Shown: positions 16,970 through 25,994, numbered from the stretch's first letter. The stretch is DNA of 64,000 bases from Alphaproteobacteria bacterium (GCA_018222605.1 JAAEZZ010000010.1:97536-161535); one strand, 5' to 3'. Notes: generated from the letters alone by a model not told the origin. A program made the numbers and translations.

Positions 16970-17803
16970 TCAGTCTTCCAGGAGCGCTCGCGGGCTTCCG
17001 ACTTCATACATGTTGATCTGGCCACTGCCCCGGCTGGTGCCGTCATAAACATCATAGCCAAGCATGCTTTGAGCGCGTTCAGGAAGCCTGCGAACCTTAT
17101 CCAGGGGAACACCCAGCCAGCTGTTCTCAACCGGCAGCAACCAGCCATGACAGTAGGACACGGACAATCCACGCCGCGGAACACCGCTGACATTCTGCCC
17201 ACCACCATGAAGGGTTTGCCCCGTGAATATGGCCACGGAACCAGGCGACATCACAGCCTGCGTAATCTCTTCAGGTTCTGGCTCGCGCTCCAAATCCCAT
17301 TTTTGGCTACCCGGGACAACAACCGTTGCTCCGTTTTCAGCCGTGTAATCACTCAGCGCGATCATGACGTTCACGACAAGCGGAGACGCTGACTGCGCCG
17401 CGCGAGGCCAGGAATCATCATCGCGGTGAATTGGTTGCGCCGTCTCGCCCCCACGAATCTCGATCAGTTCTGCCGCACTAAGCCGGTAATCCGTACAGTT
17501 CGGTTTGAGTAATTGGTCCATCACAAACATGATGCGCGGATCAATCATCACATTCGGAAAGCTTGAGGCTTTTGCTGTCACGCCGTGGAGGCGAACGGTG
17601 TAAGAGCCAAGAAAGTCATCATACATGTTCTTTCGAACGCGCGGCTTGCACGCATCAATATGCGGCTGAAGCTCAGCATTCAGGGAATCTATCATGCTCG
17701 TCGGCAGAAAGTCTTCGACAATGACAACCCCATCATTCTCAATCGCCTTGCAAATATCCTCGCCGGAAGACGAGCCTGGCAAACGCTGCACGGTCGCACC
17801 CAT
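16970..17803 (-). CDS. Phytanoyl-CoA dioxygenase (PhyH) family Fe(II)/2-oxoglutarate enzyme
   Basis: 277 residues from ATG at 17803, chosen because GGAGGG lies 6 nt upstream; in-frame ATGs further upstream lack a site. The double-stranded beta-helix iron site is readable: IHRDDDSW (His-x-Asp), then FTGQTLHGGGQN (distal His) and RRGLSVSY (Arg for 2-oxoglutarate). Such enzymes hydroxylate unactivated carbons, and in many catabolic clusters they trigger N- or O-dealkylation or hydroxylation of a side chain. It is the first gene of the operon PhyH-GMC-MFS. The product alcohol could feed the GMC oxidoreductase and then the aldehyde dehydrogenase at 20269. An operator-like palindrome lies 69-93 bp upstream of its start. 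Confidence 0.92.
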   Translation of the reverse strand: MGATVQRLPGSSSGEDICKAIENDGVVIVEDFLPTSMIDSLNAELQPHIDACKPRVRKNMYDDFLGSYTVRLHGVTAKASSFPNVMIDPRIMFVMDQLLKPNCTDYRLSAAELIEIRGGETAQPIHRDDDSWPRAAQSASPLVVNVMIALSDYTAENGATVVVPGSQKWDLEREPEPEEITQAVMSPGSVAIFTGQTLHGGGQNVSGVPRRGLSVSYCHGWLLPVENSWLGVPLDKVRRLPERAQSMLGYDVYDGTSRGSGQINMYEVGSPRALLED

Positions 17804-17871
17804 CCTGTTCCCTCCAGATGTCATCATTATACATATGCTGGGTGCAAAATGCGCAAAAATAAGTAAATGGT

Positions 17872-17896
17872 CAAGCAATTACATTTATAAATTGCC
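17872..17896. promoter_or_regulatory. Operator-like inverted repeat, copy 1 (BetI-like regulon)
   Basis: GCAATT and AATTGC arms are separated by 9 nt inside the divergent region between the PhyH operon and the first BetI-like regulator. Read on this strand it contains the core CAATTACATTT. The same core and flanks recur, inverted, at 20181-20210 in front of the aldehyde dehydrogenase. Two sites next to genes of one pathway suggest a TetR-family operator. Confidence 0.6.
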
Positions 17897-17951
17897 ACGT
17901 ATATGACGCTACATATTGCACATAGACTTCCCTTTTGGGTTTGAACGACTT

Positions 17952-18599
17952 ATGCGAGAGACTAGCCGCTTCCCAGAAGCACGAACAGAGGCCCCGAAGA
18001 AACTGCCACGCCAACGACGCAACAGTGACGCGAGCCAGAGGCATCTAATCGATGCAACTATTTCAGCGATCTACAAGCACGGTTTCCATGAAGCCACGGC
18101 GCAGCGCATTGCCGAGGAAGCCGGTCTCTCAGCGGGAAATATCCACTATCATTTTGGCTCCAAGGAAGAATTGTTTACGGCCGCAATGCGGCAACTCATG
18201 TCCGACATCAGCGATACACTCGTATACGAACTCGGTAAGGCAGATACGCCCCTCGCACGTACGCACGCCATCATCCACGCAAACCTTTCGGAGCGCCTGT
18301 ATTCTCACCGCAACTGCTTCGTGTGGCTGCAATTCTGGTCGGAAACCGCCAGATCGGAAGAACTGGCGCGACTGGAGCGCATCAATGCGCAACGCTTTCA
18401 CCGCAATCTGCTCGATGCCTTAGGCAAACTTCTGCCTCGGGACGAAGCAGAGAAAGTCGCCAGAGAGCTTGTTGCGATGGTGGATGGTCTGTGGATCCGC
18501 AAGGCCCAGGACAATGACTCAATTACGCCCGCCGCAGCTCGGAATTTGGTCTTCGCTTATCTGGATCGCCGTCTCGGGTCGATCCCGCAGGCAGGATGA
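17952..18599 (+). CDS. TetR-family regulator, BetI-like (first of tandem pair)
   Basis: 215 residues from ATG at 17952; a TTG at 17916 in the same frame would add 12 residues. The N-terminal helix-turn-helix is typical of TetR (ATAQRIAEEAGLSAGNIHYHFGSKEELF, about residues 47-74). The ligand half carries the BetI hallmark DGLWIRKAQ near residue 181. BetI represses choline-to-betaine genes and is released by choline. The gene is divergent from the PhyH-GMC-MFS operon and overlaps the second regulator by ATGA, so the two are co-translated. Ligand unknown; the pathway genes suggest a choline-like or other alcohol/amine compound. Confidence 0.9.
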   Translation: MRETSRFPEARTEAPKKLPRQRRNSDASQRHLIDATISAIYKHGFHEATAQRIAEEAGLSAGNIHYHFGSKEELFTAAMRQLMSDISDTLVYELGKADTPLARTHAIIHANLSERLYSHRNCFVWLQFWSETARSEELARLERINAQRFHRNLLDALGKLLPRDEAEKVARELVAMVDGLWIRKAQDNDSITPAAARNLVFAYLDRRLGSIPQAG

Positions 18600-19183
18600 C
18601 CGGCATGGGACGCGCTGAAAAGAAACTCTTGCGGAAGCAAAGCCTGATTGAGGCGACGGTGACGTGCGTGAACAAGTACGGTTACGCCGAATCGACCGTG
18701 CAACGTATCGCAGCAGAGGCCGGCCTGACCGGTGGCACCATTTATCGCCACTTCAACAACAAACGCGACCTGTTCGAAGCAACAATGCGCTACTTGTTGA
18801 GACTGGTCCTGGCCGAAGAGCGACTGGCGGTCGCCGAAGCAGTAAATGACAAGGATCGGCTGAAAGCGGTTATCTCTTCGAAGTTCGCGCCCTCTCTTTT
18901 CACTTCGGAATTCTGCACTGTCTGGTTACACTTCTGGGCACACGCCCAATCAGACCCCGCCTTCACGCGGATCGAAAAATTGAGTGACCGCCTGCTGCGG
19001 CGCAGTCTTCAACGCTATGCATCGCGACTGATGCCAGAGCATGATACTGCTGATTTTGTTACAGAAATCACGCTGATCATAGACGGGCTGTGGATTGCGC
19101 ACGCCCAGCGCGGATCGGAACTTAGCCCACAATCTGCCAATGAGGTTGCCCAAGGCTGCTTGGAGGCAAAGCTCGGACGCTGA
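18596..19183 (+). CDS. TetR-family regulator, BetI-like (second of tandem pair)
   Basis: 195 residues, the usual BetI length. The helix-turn-helix (STVQRIAAEAGLTGGTIYRHF) and the C-terminal DGLWIAHAQ box match the preceding gene, and the two are clearly paralogous while well diverged. Start ATG at 18596 overlaps the stop of the first regulator (ATGA); a second in-frame ATG follows at 18605. Co-translated paralogous repressors may form heterodimers or read two different intermediates of the neighbouring pathway. Confidence 0.9.
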   Translation: MTGMGRAEKKLLRKQSLIEATVTCVNKYGYAESTVQRIAAEAGLTGGTIYRHFNNKRDLFEATMRYLLRLVLAEERLAVAEAVNDKDRLKAVISSKFAPSLFTSEFCTVWLHFWAHAQSDPAFTRIEKLSDRLLRRSLQRYASRLMPEHDTADFVTEITLIIDGLWIAHAQRGSELSPQSANEVAQGCLEAKLGR

Positions 19184-19190
19184 GCCCTCT

Positions 19191-20102
19191 TCAGGCTTCC
19201 CAATGTAGCGGCCAGTCGCCTTCCAGCCGCAAATCTTCACCAACAGCATCCTCAATCAGCTTTGCAACATGTAGCTCTCCAGACCCGCCACCATAGGTCT
19301 CGGCGGCAGCAGCGAACCGCTCATGCACTCGTGATCCGATAGGGATTGGCACACCCCCCCGTTCCGCCAGCGCGGCACACAAGCGAAGGTCCTTCAGACA
19401 AAGGTCGAGTGTGAAGGAAGGGTCATAGTGGCCGGCAAAAATAGACGGAGCGTCATGCCTCGCGACAAAACTGTCGCCAACACTGTCTTTGATGGCATCC
19501 CAGAGCACATCCAGCGGCACACCGGCCCGGCGGCCCAACATCAACCCTTCGCCTATCACCGCCGCGTGTGTGAACCAGAGGAAGTTGGTCACCAATTTCA
19601 CGGCGTTACCGGTTCCCAGGCCACCACAGCGAATAACCCGCCCCATGCGCGACAGGATTGGCTCAGCCGCGTCCAGCGCATCGGCGTCGCCCCCAGCGAA
19701 CAAGGTAAGCTGGCCACGCCGCGCCCCATCAACCGCGCCGGTCACAGGCGAATCAACCGTCTTCACTCCCATTCCGGCTGCGATATCCGCAAGTTCGGCA
19801 ACCAGACCGGCGTCATTGGTGGTTGTGTCCACCCAAACTGTGCCCCTGTCGATCCCCTCAAACACGCCCTTGTCGCCACGCATAACCTTCTCGACGACAA
19901 CAGGAGTGGGAAGAGACGTGATCACAATATCAACATCACGAGCACATTCGGCTGGGGCCTCCGCCCATAGCGCCCCAGCCTCAACATGGCTGTCGCCGCG
20001 CGCCCTTTCGATGTCGTGAACCTTCAAGTCCAGGCCAGAGCGCAACAGCACCATTGCCATGTTGGATCCCATATTCCCTAGGCCGATAAATCCGATCCGC
20101 AT
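19191..20102 (-). CDS. NAD(P)-dependent beta-hydroxyacid dehydrogenase (3-hydroxyisobutyrate dehydrogenase family)
   Basis: 303 residues. The Rossmann motif FIGLGNMGSNMA opens the protein, DSPVTGAVDGARRGQLTLFAGG is the substrate-binding block (about residues 116-137) and GNAVKLVTNF holds the catalytic Lys. Family members oxidise beta-hydroxyacids or reduce semialdehydes such as tartronate or methylmalonate semialdehyde. GGGAGG lies 11 nt before ATG at 20102. It converges on the second BetI-like regulator and diverges from the aldehyde dehydrogenase; the second shared operator lies between, so it probably belongs to the same pathway. Confidence 0.9.
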   Translation of the reverse strand: MRIGFIGLGNMGSNMAMVLLRSGLDLKVHDIERARGDSHVEAGALWAEAPAECARDVDIVITSLPTPVVVEKVMRGDKGVFEGIDRGTVWVDTTTNDAGLVAELADIAAGMGVKTVDSPVTGAVDGARRGQLTLFAGGDADALDAAEPILSRMGRVIRCGGLGTGNAVKLVTNFLWFTHAAVIGEGLMLGRRAGVPLDVLWDAIKDSVGDSFVARHDAPSIFAGHYDPSFTLDLCLKDLRLCAALAERGGVPIPIGSRVHERFAAAAETYGGGSGELHVAKLIEDAVGEDLRLEGDWPLHWEA

Positions 20103-20180
20103 AATTCCTGTTTCCTCCCATTTTAGCCCAGCAAGGCGCCTTTATCCTGTAGCCAGCCACACACCGGATGTTGCTCAAAA

Positions 20181-20210
20181 GCACAATTGACAAAATGTAA
20201 TTGATTGTGC
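20181..20210. promoter_or_regulatory. Operator-like inverted repeat, copy 2 (BetI-like regulon)
   Basis: Nested palindrome: GCACAAT (20181-20187) pairs with ATTGTGC (20204-20210), and inside it CAATT pairs with AATTG. Read on the minus strand it contains CAATTACATTTTG, matching copy 1 at 17872-17896 in core and in both outer flanks (CAA before, AATTG after). It lies 79 bp from the dehydrogenase start at 20102 and 59 bp from the aldehyde dehydrogenase start at 20269, so one site could control both divergent promoters. Confidence 0.6.
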
Positions 20211-20268
20211 AGTTATTTTTAGAGCTAATCTACCAGCCTCAAATCTGCAAGGGAAAAGGAAGCGCCTA

Positions 20269-21732
20269 GTGAGCTACGCCATAGACTTGTTCATCAACGG
20301 CAAACGAGTGGCCGGAGAAGGCGAAGCAGAGTTTATCTGCAGGAATCCGGCGACCGGCGGCGAGATCGGCAGATTTCGCGAAGCTAGCCCCGCTCAGATC
20401 GAAGCGGCCGTTCAGTCCGCTATCACGGCCCAGAAAGTTTGGGCTGCCATGGCCGCGGAAGAGCGTGGACGCATCCTGCGCAAAGCAGCAGAGTTGCTGC
20501 GTCAACGGAACGATGAACTCGCCCGCATTGAGGTTGAGGATACGGGCAAGCCAATTTCGGAGGCGCTGGCGGTCGATATACAGACAGGCGCGGATGCCAT
20601 CGAACACTATGCCAACCTCGCCGGTAGTATAGCTGGAGAATATCAGGATTTCGGCTACGGCTTCTATTATACGCGCCGCGAGCCCCTTGGCGTTTGCGCC
20701 GGCATCGGCGCCTGGAACTATCCCCTGCAGATCGCATGCTGGAAATCCGCTCCGGCGCTTGCCGCCGGAAATGCGATGATATTCAAGCCTTCTGAACTGA
20801 CACCCATCAATGCCGTGCACCTTGCAGAGATATATTGCGAAGCCGGTATGCCACCGGGCGTTTTCAATGTTCTACAGGGGGAGCGAACTCCCGGAGCGGC
20901 CTTGGCCGCCCACCCCGCTATTGAAAAAGTCTCACTGACTGGCAGCGCACCGACAGGCCGGAAAGTCATGGAAGCGGCATCTCCGCGCCTGAAGGAAGTC
21001 TCCCTGGAACTTGGCGGAAAATCGCCCTTCATCATCTTTGAGGATGCAGACCCGGAATACGCCGCTCGTCTCGCGATGTATGCGAACTTCCTGACGCAGG
21101 GAGAGATCTGTGCAAACGGAACGCGCGTGTTCATTCACTCCAGTATCTATGAGGATGTGCTGAGTGAAATCGTGAAACGTACGGAAAGACTGAAAGTCGG
21201 CCCACCTTCTGATGCCAGCACGCAGATCGGATCCCTGATTTCAAAAGCCCACCTTGATGTCGTAAGCGGATTTGTTGATCGTGCGCGGGAAGCGGGAGCA
21301 AGAGTCGTATGTGGCGGAGGCGCCGTTGCCGTTGCCGTTGAAGGATATGAGGGAGGTGCCTTCTACGCCCCAACAGTCATCGCAGACAGCACCGACGACA
21401 TGGAACATGTTCGTGAAGAAATCTTTGGCCCTGTCATGACCGTCCTGAAGTTTGAGACTGAAGATGAAGTTTTGGAGCGGGCCAATCAATCCGAATATGG
21501 CCTGGCCGGCGGTGTCATAACACAAGACCTGGTAAGGGCGCACCGCGTAGCGGCCAATGTCCAGACTGGCATGTTCTGGATCAACACCTATCAGGCACAA
21601 CCCATGCAAATCCCCTTTGGTGGATACAAGCAATCCGGTATCGGCCGTGAGAATGGCTGGGATGTGCTCGACGAGTACACGCAAAAGAAAAGTGTCTTTG
21701 TGCAGATGAGCCCCGAAGACCTTCCGTTCTGA
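20269..21732 (+). CDS. Betaine-aldehyde-dehydrogenase-like aldehyde dehydrogenase
   Basis: 487 residues from GTG at 20269. The aldehyde dehydrogenase fold is clear: IGAWNYPLQIACWKSAPALAAGNA (substrate/NAD region, about 146-170), LTGSAPTGRKVM (NAD-binding), LELGGKSPFIIF (general-base Glu), QGEICANGTRVF (catalytic Cys near residue 283) and EEIFGPVMTVLKF. The ICANGTRVF block is typical of BetB-type enzymes, which oxidise betaine aldehyde to glycine betaine with NAD+. It is divergent from the beta-hydroxyacid dehydrogenase and followed 51 bp later by a TonB receptor. It could complete an alcohol-aldehyde-acid series with the GMC enzyme; another amino- or hydroxy-aldehyde is possible. Confidence 0.88.
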   Translation: MSYAIDLFINGKRVAGEGEAEFICRNPATGGEIGRFREASPAQIEAAVQSAITAQKVWAAMAAEERGRILRKAAELLRQRNDELARIEVEDTGKPISEALAVDIQTGADAIEHYANLAGSIAGEYQDFGYGFYYTRREPLGVCAGIGAWNYPLQIACWKSAPALAAGNAMIFKPSELTPINAVHLAEIYCEAGMPPGVFNVLQGERTPGAALAAHPAIEKVSLTGSAPTGRKVMEAASPRLKEVSLELGGKSPFIIFEDADPEYAARLAMYANFLTQGEICANGTRVFIHSSIYEDVLSEIVKRTERLKVGPPSDASTQIGSLISKAHLDVVSGFVDRAREAGARVVCGGGAVAVAVEGYEGGAFYAPTVIADSTDDMEHVREEIFGPVMTVLKFETEDEVLERANQSEYGLAGGVITQDLVRAHRVAANVQTGMFWINTYQAQPMQIPFGGYKQSGIGRENGWDVLDEYTQKKSVFVQMSPEDLPF

Positions 21733-21783
21733 CATTACCACTTATCAATAAGAAGACCCGCAAAGCGGCCTTGGGAGGACATA

Positions 21784-24114
21784 ATGAATGATAACATCCG
21801 TATACAACTAATTATGGGAGCTGTATCTACACTCGTATTAAGTGTAGCAGCCCCAGCAATAGCGCAGGAAACCGAAGCCACCCCAGATCGCAGCCGCGTT
21901 CTCCAGACGATTGAGGTGACCGCAGAACGGCGGACAGCATCCCAGCAGGACGTTCCGATTACTGTGACATCGATTGGCGAGGACATGCTGAGCGAAGGTG
22001 ACTATCGCAGCACTGAAGACCTGTCTCAGCAGATTCCGGGTCTTCAGATCAAATCATCCTTCTCTGCCTCCAACCCAACCATTTTTATCAGAGGTGTGGG
22101 CATCAATGACTTCAATCCCGCCAATAGCGGCGCGATCGGTGTCATGGTGGATGACATGTTCTACAATTCGACGACCGGTCAGCTTTTCCAATTGTTTGAC
22201 CTCGACCGAATTGAAGTTCTGAAGGGTCCACAGGGAACGCTTTACGGGCGCAATACAACAGGCGGTGTTTTAAGCATTCACACCAAGAGACCTGAATTTG
22301 AACAAGGTGGATATATCAGCGCCACCTATGGCCGGTTCAACCAGTTTGATCTGGAAGGCGCAGCGAACATCCCAGTTAGCGACAAGCTGACATTCCGCAT
22401 CTCCGGCGTGTCCAATACGCGTGACGGCACACGGGAGATCTCATTTCCGGACGGCAGCCGCGCTGATAAGAACACGGTTGATTTTCAGGCTGCTCGCCTG
22501 CAGATGATTTACGAGCCGAACAGTGATCTGAGTATACTAGGCAAGGTGGAGTACGGCAAAAGCAGCGCGACGTCTCGGTCTTATGAAAGCCAGGGACTGA
22601 TCAATTATGGCACGCTTGAATATGGCCTTGCTGACTATGATGGCGTTTGCGGCGGTCGCGGTGCTGGTGTCTGCGCAGATGCCTTCGGATATGCAGATGA
22701 CCAAGACCCCTATTCCGGCGCCGAAAATCTGAAGGATACACCTGAAGACGTTGAGGCATTCACGGCGAACCTCCAGATTGAATGGACTCTCGGTAAATGG
22801 GACCTAACTTCTGTAACGGGTTATCTTGATACAAAACGCGAAGCCATCCTCGAAGTCGACGCCTCCCCTAACCGCCTGATAGAAGAATATATTGACGACG
22901 GCTCGCAGCAGTTCAGCCAGGAAATACGTCTGGCATCAAACTGGGAAGGCCCGATGAGTCTCATCATGGGCGCATTTTATCTCACCGATGAACTGACTGG
23001 GCAGGACTCGTTCGAACTTCTGGCAGATGCAAGCCCGACACCCGGGATGCCATATTTTGACCCGGTAAACTTCATTCTCCGGACAGATCGCTTCTACACA
23101 CAGAAAACCGACACATTTGCAGTGTTTGCACAGTCTGACTACGAACTTACCGATAGGCTGATAGCAACACTAGGCGCGCGCTTCACATGGGAGGAACGCA
23201 ATCTGGATCACGTGGCTTATGCTGGCCCGGTGAACGCCGCAAGCCTCGATGCCGAAATGCCTGTGTACGCAACCCTACTTGATACTTCCAACTTCGAAAC
23301 CGACAGCCTGACATTCGAAGAACCGACATTCAGAGGGGCGTTGTCCTATCATGTTACGGACGACGTCATGATATTCGGGTCCGTCTCACGCGGCTTCAAG
23401 AGTGGTGGCTTCAATACAGGCGCGACCTCTGATCCGATCGAAGCGTCTATCGTAAAACCCGAAAAACTCATGGCTTACGAGGCAGGCATCAAATCCGAAT
23501 GGTTCGACCGAAGCTTGAGGGCCAATGCCGCCGCGTTTTACTATGACTACACAGATCTGCAGGTCTTTGGCCTAGCGCCAGGCGCTGTTCCCACTCAAAC
23601 CCTGTTCAATGCGAAAGAGGCAGAAATCAGGGGCTTTGAATTCGATGTAACCTCCATACCCGTCACCGGTCTGCAGTTGAGCTTTGCCGGAACCTATCTC
23701 GATGCCGAATATACAGATTTTGTGACACCGATCGGGCAAAACTTCTCCGGCAATACAATGGTAGCCTCCCCGGAATGGAGCCTGGTGGCACGTGGGCGGT
23801 ATGAAACCGGCCCCATCTGGAATGATTTGAAACTGGTTGCCAGTGCAGATGCCTCCTACACAGGCGACCAGTATTTCGACACAGAAAATACGGAGCGTCT
23901 GGGCCAGAAAGCCTACTGGATCAGTAATGCACGGTTGGCCTTGGCACCAGAAAGTGACCGTTGGGAACTCGCCGCATTCGTCAAGAATCTGCCCGATGAA
24001 GAATACGTTGTGGACGCATTCGACGTTTCTGATTTCGGTTTCGACGAGTTGGTATACGGAGATCCCAGAACCTACGGAGTCAGCCTCATTTACCGCTTCG
24101 GAAATACAAAATAG
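21784..24114 (+). CDS. TonB-dependent outer-membrane receptor (PhyH/GMC module)
   Basis: 776 residues, ATG at 21784 with GGGAGGA upstream. The signal peptide ends in PAIAQ; the TonB-box-like TIEVTAERR, plug (QQDVPITVTS, IEVLKGPQGTLYGRNTTGG) and barrel with TYGVSLIYRF near the C-terminus are all present. It lies 51 bp after the aldehyde dehydrogenase on the same strand and is probably co-transcribed. A receptor implies that the module substrate is too large or too scarce for porins, which argues against free choline. Confidence 0.93.
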   Translation: MNDNIRIQLIMGAVSTLVLSVAAPAIAQETEATPDRSRVLQTIEVTAERRTASQQDVPITVTSIGEDMLSEGDYRSTEDLSQQIPGLQIKSSFSASNPTIFIRGVGINDFNPANSGAIGVMVDDMFYNSTTGQLFQLFDLDRIEVLKGPQGTLYGRNTTGGVLSIHTKRPEFEQGGYISATYGRFNQFDLEGAANIPVSDKLTFRISGVSNTRDGTREISFPDGSRADKNTVDFQAARLQMIYEPNSDLSILGKVEYGKSSATSRSYESQGLINYGTLEYGLADYDGVCGGRGAGVCADAFGYADDQDPYSGAENLKDTPEDVEAFTANLQIEWTLGKWDLTSVTGYLDTKREAILEVDASPNRLIEEYIDDGSQQFSQEIRLASNWEGPMSLIMGAFYLTDELTGQDSFELLADASPTPGMPYFDPVNFILRTDRFYTQKTDTFAVFAQSDYELTDRLIATLGARFTWEERNLDHVAYAGPVNAASLDAEMPVYATLLDTSNFETDSLTFEEPTFRGALSYHVTDDVMIFGSVSRGFKSGGFNTGATSDPIEASIVKPEKLMAYEAGIKSEWFDRSLRANAAAFYYDYTDLQVFGLAPGAVPTQTLFNAKEAEIRGFEFDVTSIPVTGLQLSFAGTYLDAEYTDFVTPIGQNFSGNTMVASPEWSLVARGRYETGPIWNDLKLVASADASYTGDQYFDTENTERLGQKAYWISNARLALAPESDRWELAAFVKNLPDEEYVVDAFDVSDFGFDELVYGDPRTYGVSLIYRFGNTK

Positions 24115-24207
24115 GTATTGCCTTACCCAGGTGCGACCAGACACGCTTGAAGGCGATCCTTTCCAATTCCGGCATACCTGTTACGTCGCCGGAACTTAAA
24201 CAAAGAA

Positions 24208-24236
24208 GGCCCCCGATCCTCTATGGAGCGGGGGCC
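24208..24236. terminator. Bidirectional terminator hairpin between receptor and nhaA
   Basis: GGCCCCCG (24208-24215) pairs with CGGGGGCC (24229-24236), 8 bp with further pairing inside the loop. It sits between the convergent receptor and nhaA stops. On the minus strand it is followed by a T-rich CTTCTTTGTTT tail, so it best fits nhaA termination and may serve both directions. Confidence 0.75.
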
Positions 24237-24244
24237 AATTCTAC

Positions 24245-25456
24245 TTATACCGTAGCCGGTACGGTTCGCCCCACAGCGGACTTTGGCTCTTTCTGACCTG
24301 CCAGTCTGAGCACCGCATACCCCAGAAGCCCGGATGCAATGGACCCCATCAGAACACCCAACCGAACCTGATCGAGTTCTGCCGCGCCGCTGAACGCAAG
24401 CCCGCCAATAAAGAGGCTCATCGTAAACCCAACACCTGTCAGACAGGCCACACCATAAATCTGGAGCCAGTTTACGCCAGAAGGCAGGCGCGCAATGCCG
24501 GACTTTACCGCGGCGAAGGTCAGGCCAAAAACGCCCAGCTGCTTACCAAGGAAGAGACCCAGTGCGATTCCCAGCGGTACCGGTCCCGTCAGCGCATCAA
24601 GACTGATCCCGCGAAGGTCAACGCCCGCATTTGCAAAGGCAAAGACAGGCAGGATCATATATGCGACCCAGGGATGCAGCCCATGCTCAAGCTTATGCAG
24701 CGGCGATTGACCGGTCTCTTTGCGCGGCGCGAGTGGAATAGCGAGTGCCGTGAGGACGCCGGCTAGCGTGGCATGCACACCGGACTTCAGAACACAAACC
24801 CAGATAAACAGACCGACAAGAATGTAGGGCGCGATGCGTTTAACTCCCATCCGGTTCATGATCATTAAACCCGCAAACCCCAAACCTGCCAGTCCAAGAG
24901 CCTGTACTGAGAGTTGCTCCGTGTAGAACATCGCAATGATTAGAATGGCACCAAGATCATCAATGATAGCAATGGCAAGCAGGAATATCTTGAGAGCCAC
25001 AGGCGCGCGCGTCCCAAGCAAGGCCAAGATACCAAGCGCAAAAGCGATATCCGTCGCAGCAGGAATGGCCCAACCGCGGAGACTTACGGGGTCTGCCGAA
25101 TTCAGCGCCACATAGATGAGTGCTGGCCCCACCATGCCCCCGATGGCCGCGAGCATAGGCAGAACCGCTTTGTCAAAGGAGGACAGCTCACCTTCGAGCA
25201 CCTCTCGCTTGATCTCTAGGCCGACGAGAAGGAAGAATACAGCCATCAGCCCGTCATTGATCCATAGGAGCAACGGCTTTGCAATTTCAAGTGTACTGAC
25301 CTGTATGGCCATAGGCGTCGATAGTAGCCCGCTATACCAATGGCTGAAAAATGTATTATTGGCAGCGATTGCAAACGCAGCGGCGAGCATCAGTATGAGA
25401 CCAGCCGCACTCTCGAGTTTGACAAAATCCTGTATTTTCGAGACAACTTTCGTCAT
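24245..25456 (-). CDS. nhaA: Na+/H+ antiporter NhaA
   Basis: 403 residues from ATG at 25456, which overlaps the stop of the upstream small gene as ATGA; longer in-frame starts exist. NhaA family features are clear: LESAAGLILMLAAAFAIAANN at the start, DGLMAVFFLLVGLEIKREV, ATDIAFALGIL and AIIDDLGAI with the paired aspartates that exchange 2 H+ for Na+, and VGFTMSLFIGGLAF near the end. It sits in the inner membrane and controls sodium and alkaline pH stress, which fits a marine or brackish lifestyle. It is unrelated to the neighbouring catabolic modules and is probably a resident gene. Confidence 0.96.
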   Translation of the reverse strand: MTKVVSKIQDFVKLESAAGLILMLAAAFAIAANNTFFSHWYSGLLSTPMAIQVSTLEIAKPLLLWINDGLMAVFFLLVGLEIKREVLEGELSSFDKAVLPMLAAIGGMVGPALIYVALNSADPVSLRGWAIPAATDIAFALGILALLGTRAPVALKIFLLAIAIIDDLGAILIIAMFYTEQLSVQALGLAGLGFAGLMIMNRMGVKRIAPYILVGLFIWVCVLKSGVHATLAGVLTALAIPLAPRKETGQSPLHKLEHGLHPWVAYMILPVFAFANAGVDLRGISLDALTGPVPLGIALGLFLGKQLGVFGLTFAAVKSGIARLPSGVNWLQIYGVACLTGVGFTMSLFIGGLAFSGAAELDQVRLGVLMGSIASGLLGYAVLRLAGQKEPKSAVGRTVPATV

Positions 25457-25719
25457 TTTTGTAATCCATTTCTTTGAATCCGAGGGCCAAGCCGCATAGG
25501 CGCGCGCGGTCTCGCCATCTGTGCATTGGTGAGACGGCACACCTTGTCCTTGAGGTGCAACTTCTGGCGCTTGAGCTGTGACAAACGCAGAAAGTCTGGC
25601 GCAGGACGTTTCATCTCTTCCCTGATTTCCTTACGGATGTCACCAATACGAGATTGGATAGCGCGAACATGCACCGACTGATGAAAGAGGATAGAAGTGG
25701 AGGGCTTCAGAAGTGACAT
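25453..25719 (-). CDS. Small YdcH/DUF465-like protein upstream of nhaA
   Basis: 88 residues. The central part (RIGDIRKEIREEMKRPAPDF, then LSQLKRQKLHLKDKV) has the charged helical pattern ending in L-K-xx-K-L-xL-KD that marks YdcH/DUF465 proteins; the Pro/Arg-rich tail RPRAPMRLGPRIQR follows. AAGG lies 9 nt before the start. The stop overlaps the nhaA start by 4 bases, so the two are co-translated. Function unknown; a short helical hairpin is likely. Confidence 0.6.
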   Translation of the reverse strand: MSLLKPSTSILFHQSVHVRAIQSRIGDIRKEIREEMKRPAPDFLRLSQLKRQKLHLKDKVCRLTNAQMARPRAPMRLGPRIQRNGLQK

Positions 25720-25994
25720 GATAAATCCTTACACGCACGTAAATTTTCTCAGCCGGAAATATTAAAACCGGAAATTCATATGATCCTTTGAGGGGAAAAT
25801 CCCGCCGACAATCCGGTTCGCCCGAGGGTTTCCAGGGTCGGATTGCGACAATTAGGCAAGCCTTCTTGCCAGCGGGATAGAAACAATTTCGTCAGGCTTG
25901 AGCTGAGAGTTATCAGGGCTGAGACAAAGCCGTTTCAAATGCTTTGACGATGTCAAACGTCAAAAGGGAGTAGCGCCTGATCAACACGGTACCG

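Noticed and set aside
24245..25456. nhaA considered as part of the PhyH/GMC receptor module
   Set aside because: It is convergent, behind a strong terminator, and coupled to a YdcH-like gene; it looks like a resident ion-homeostasis gene.
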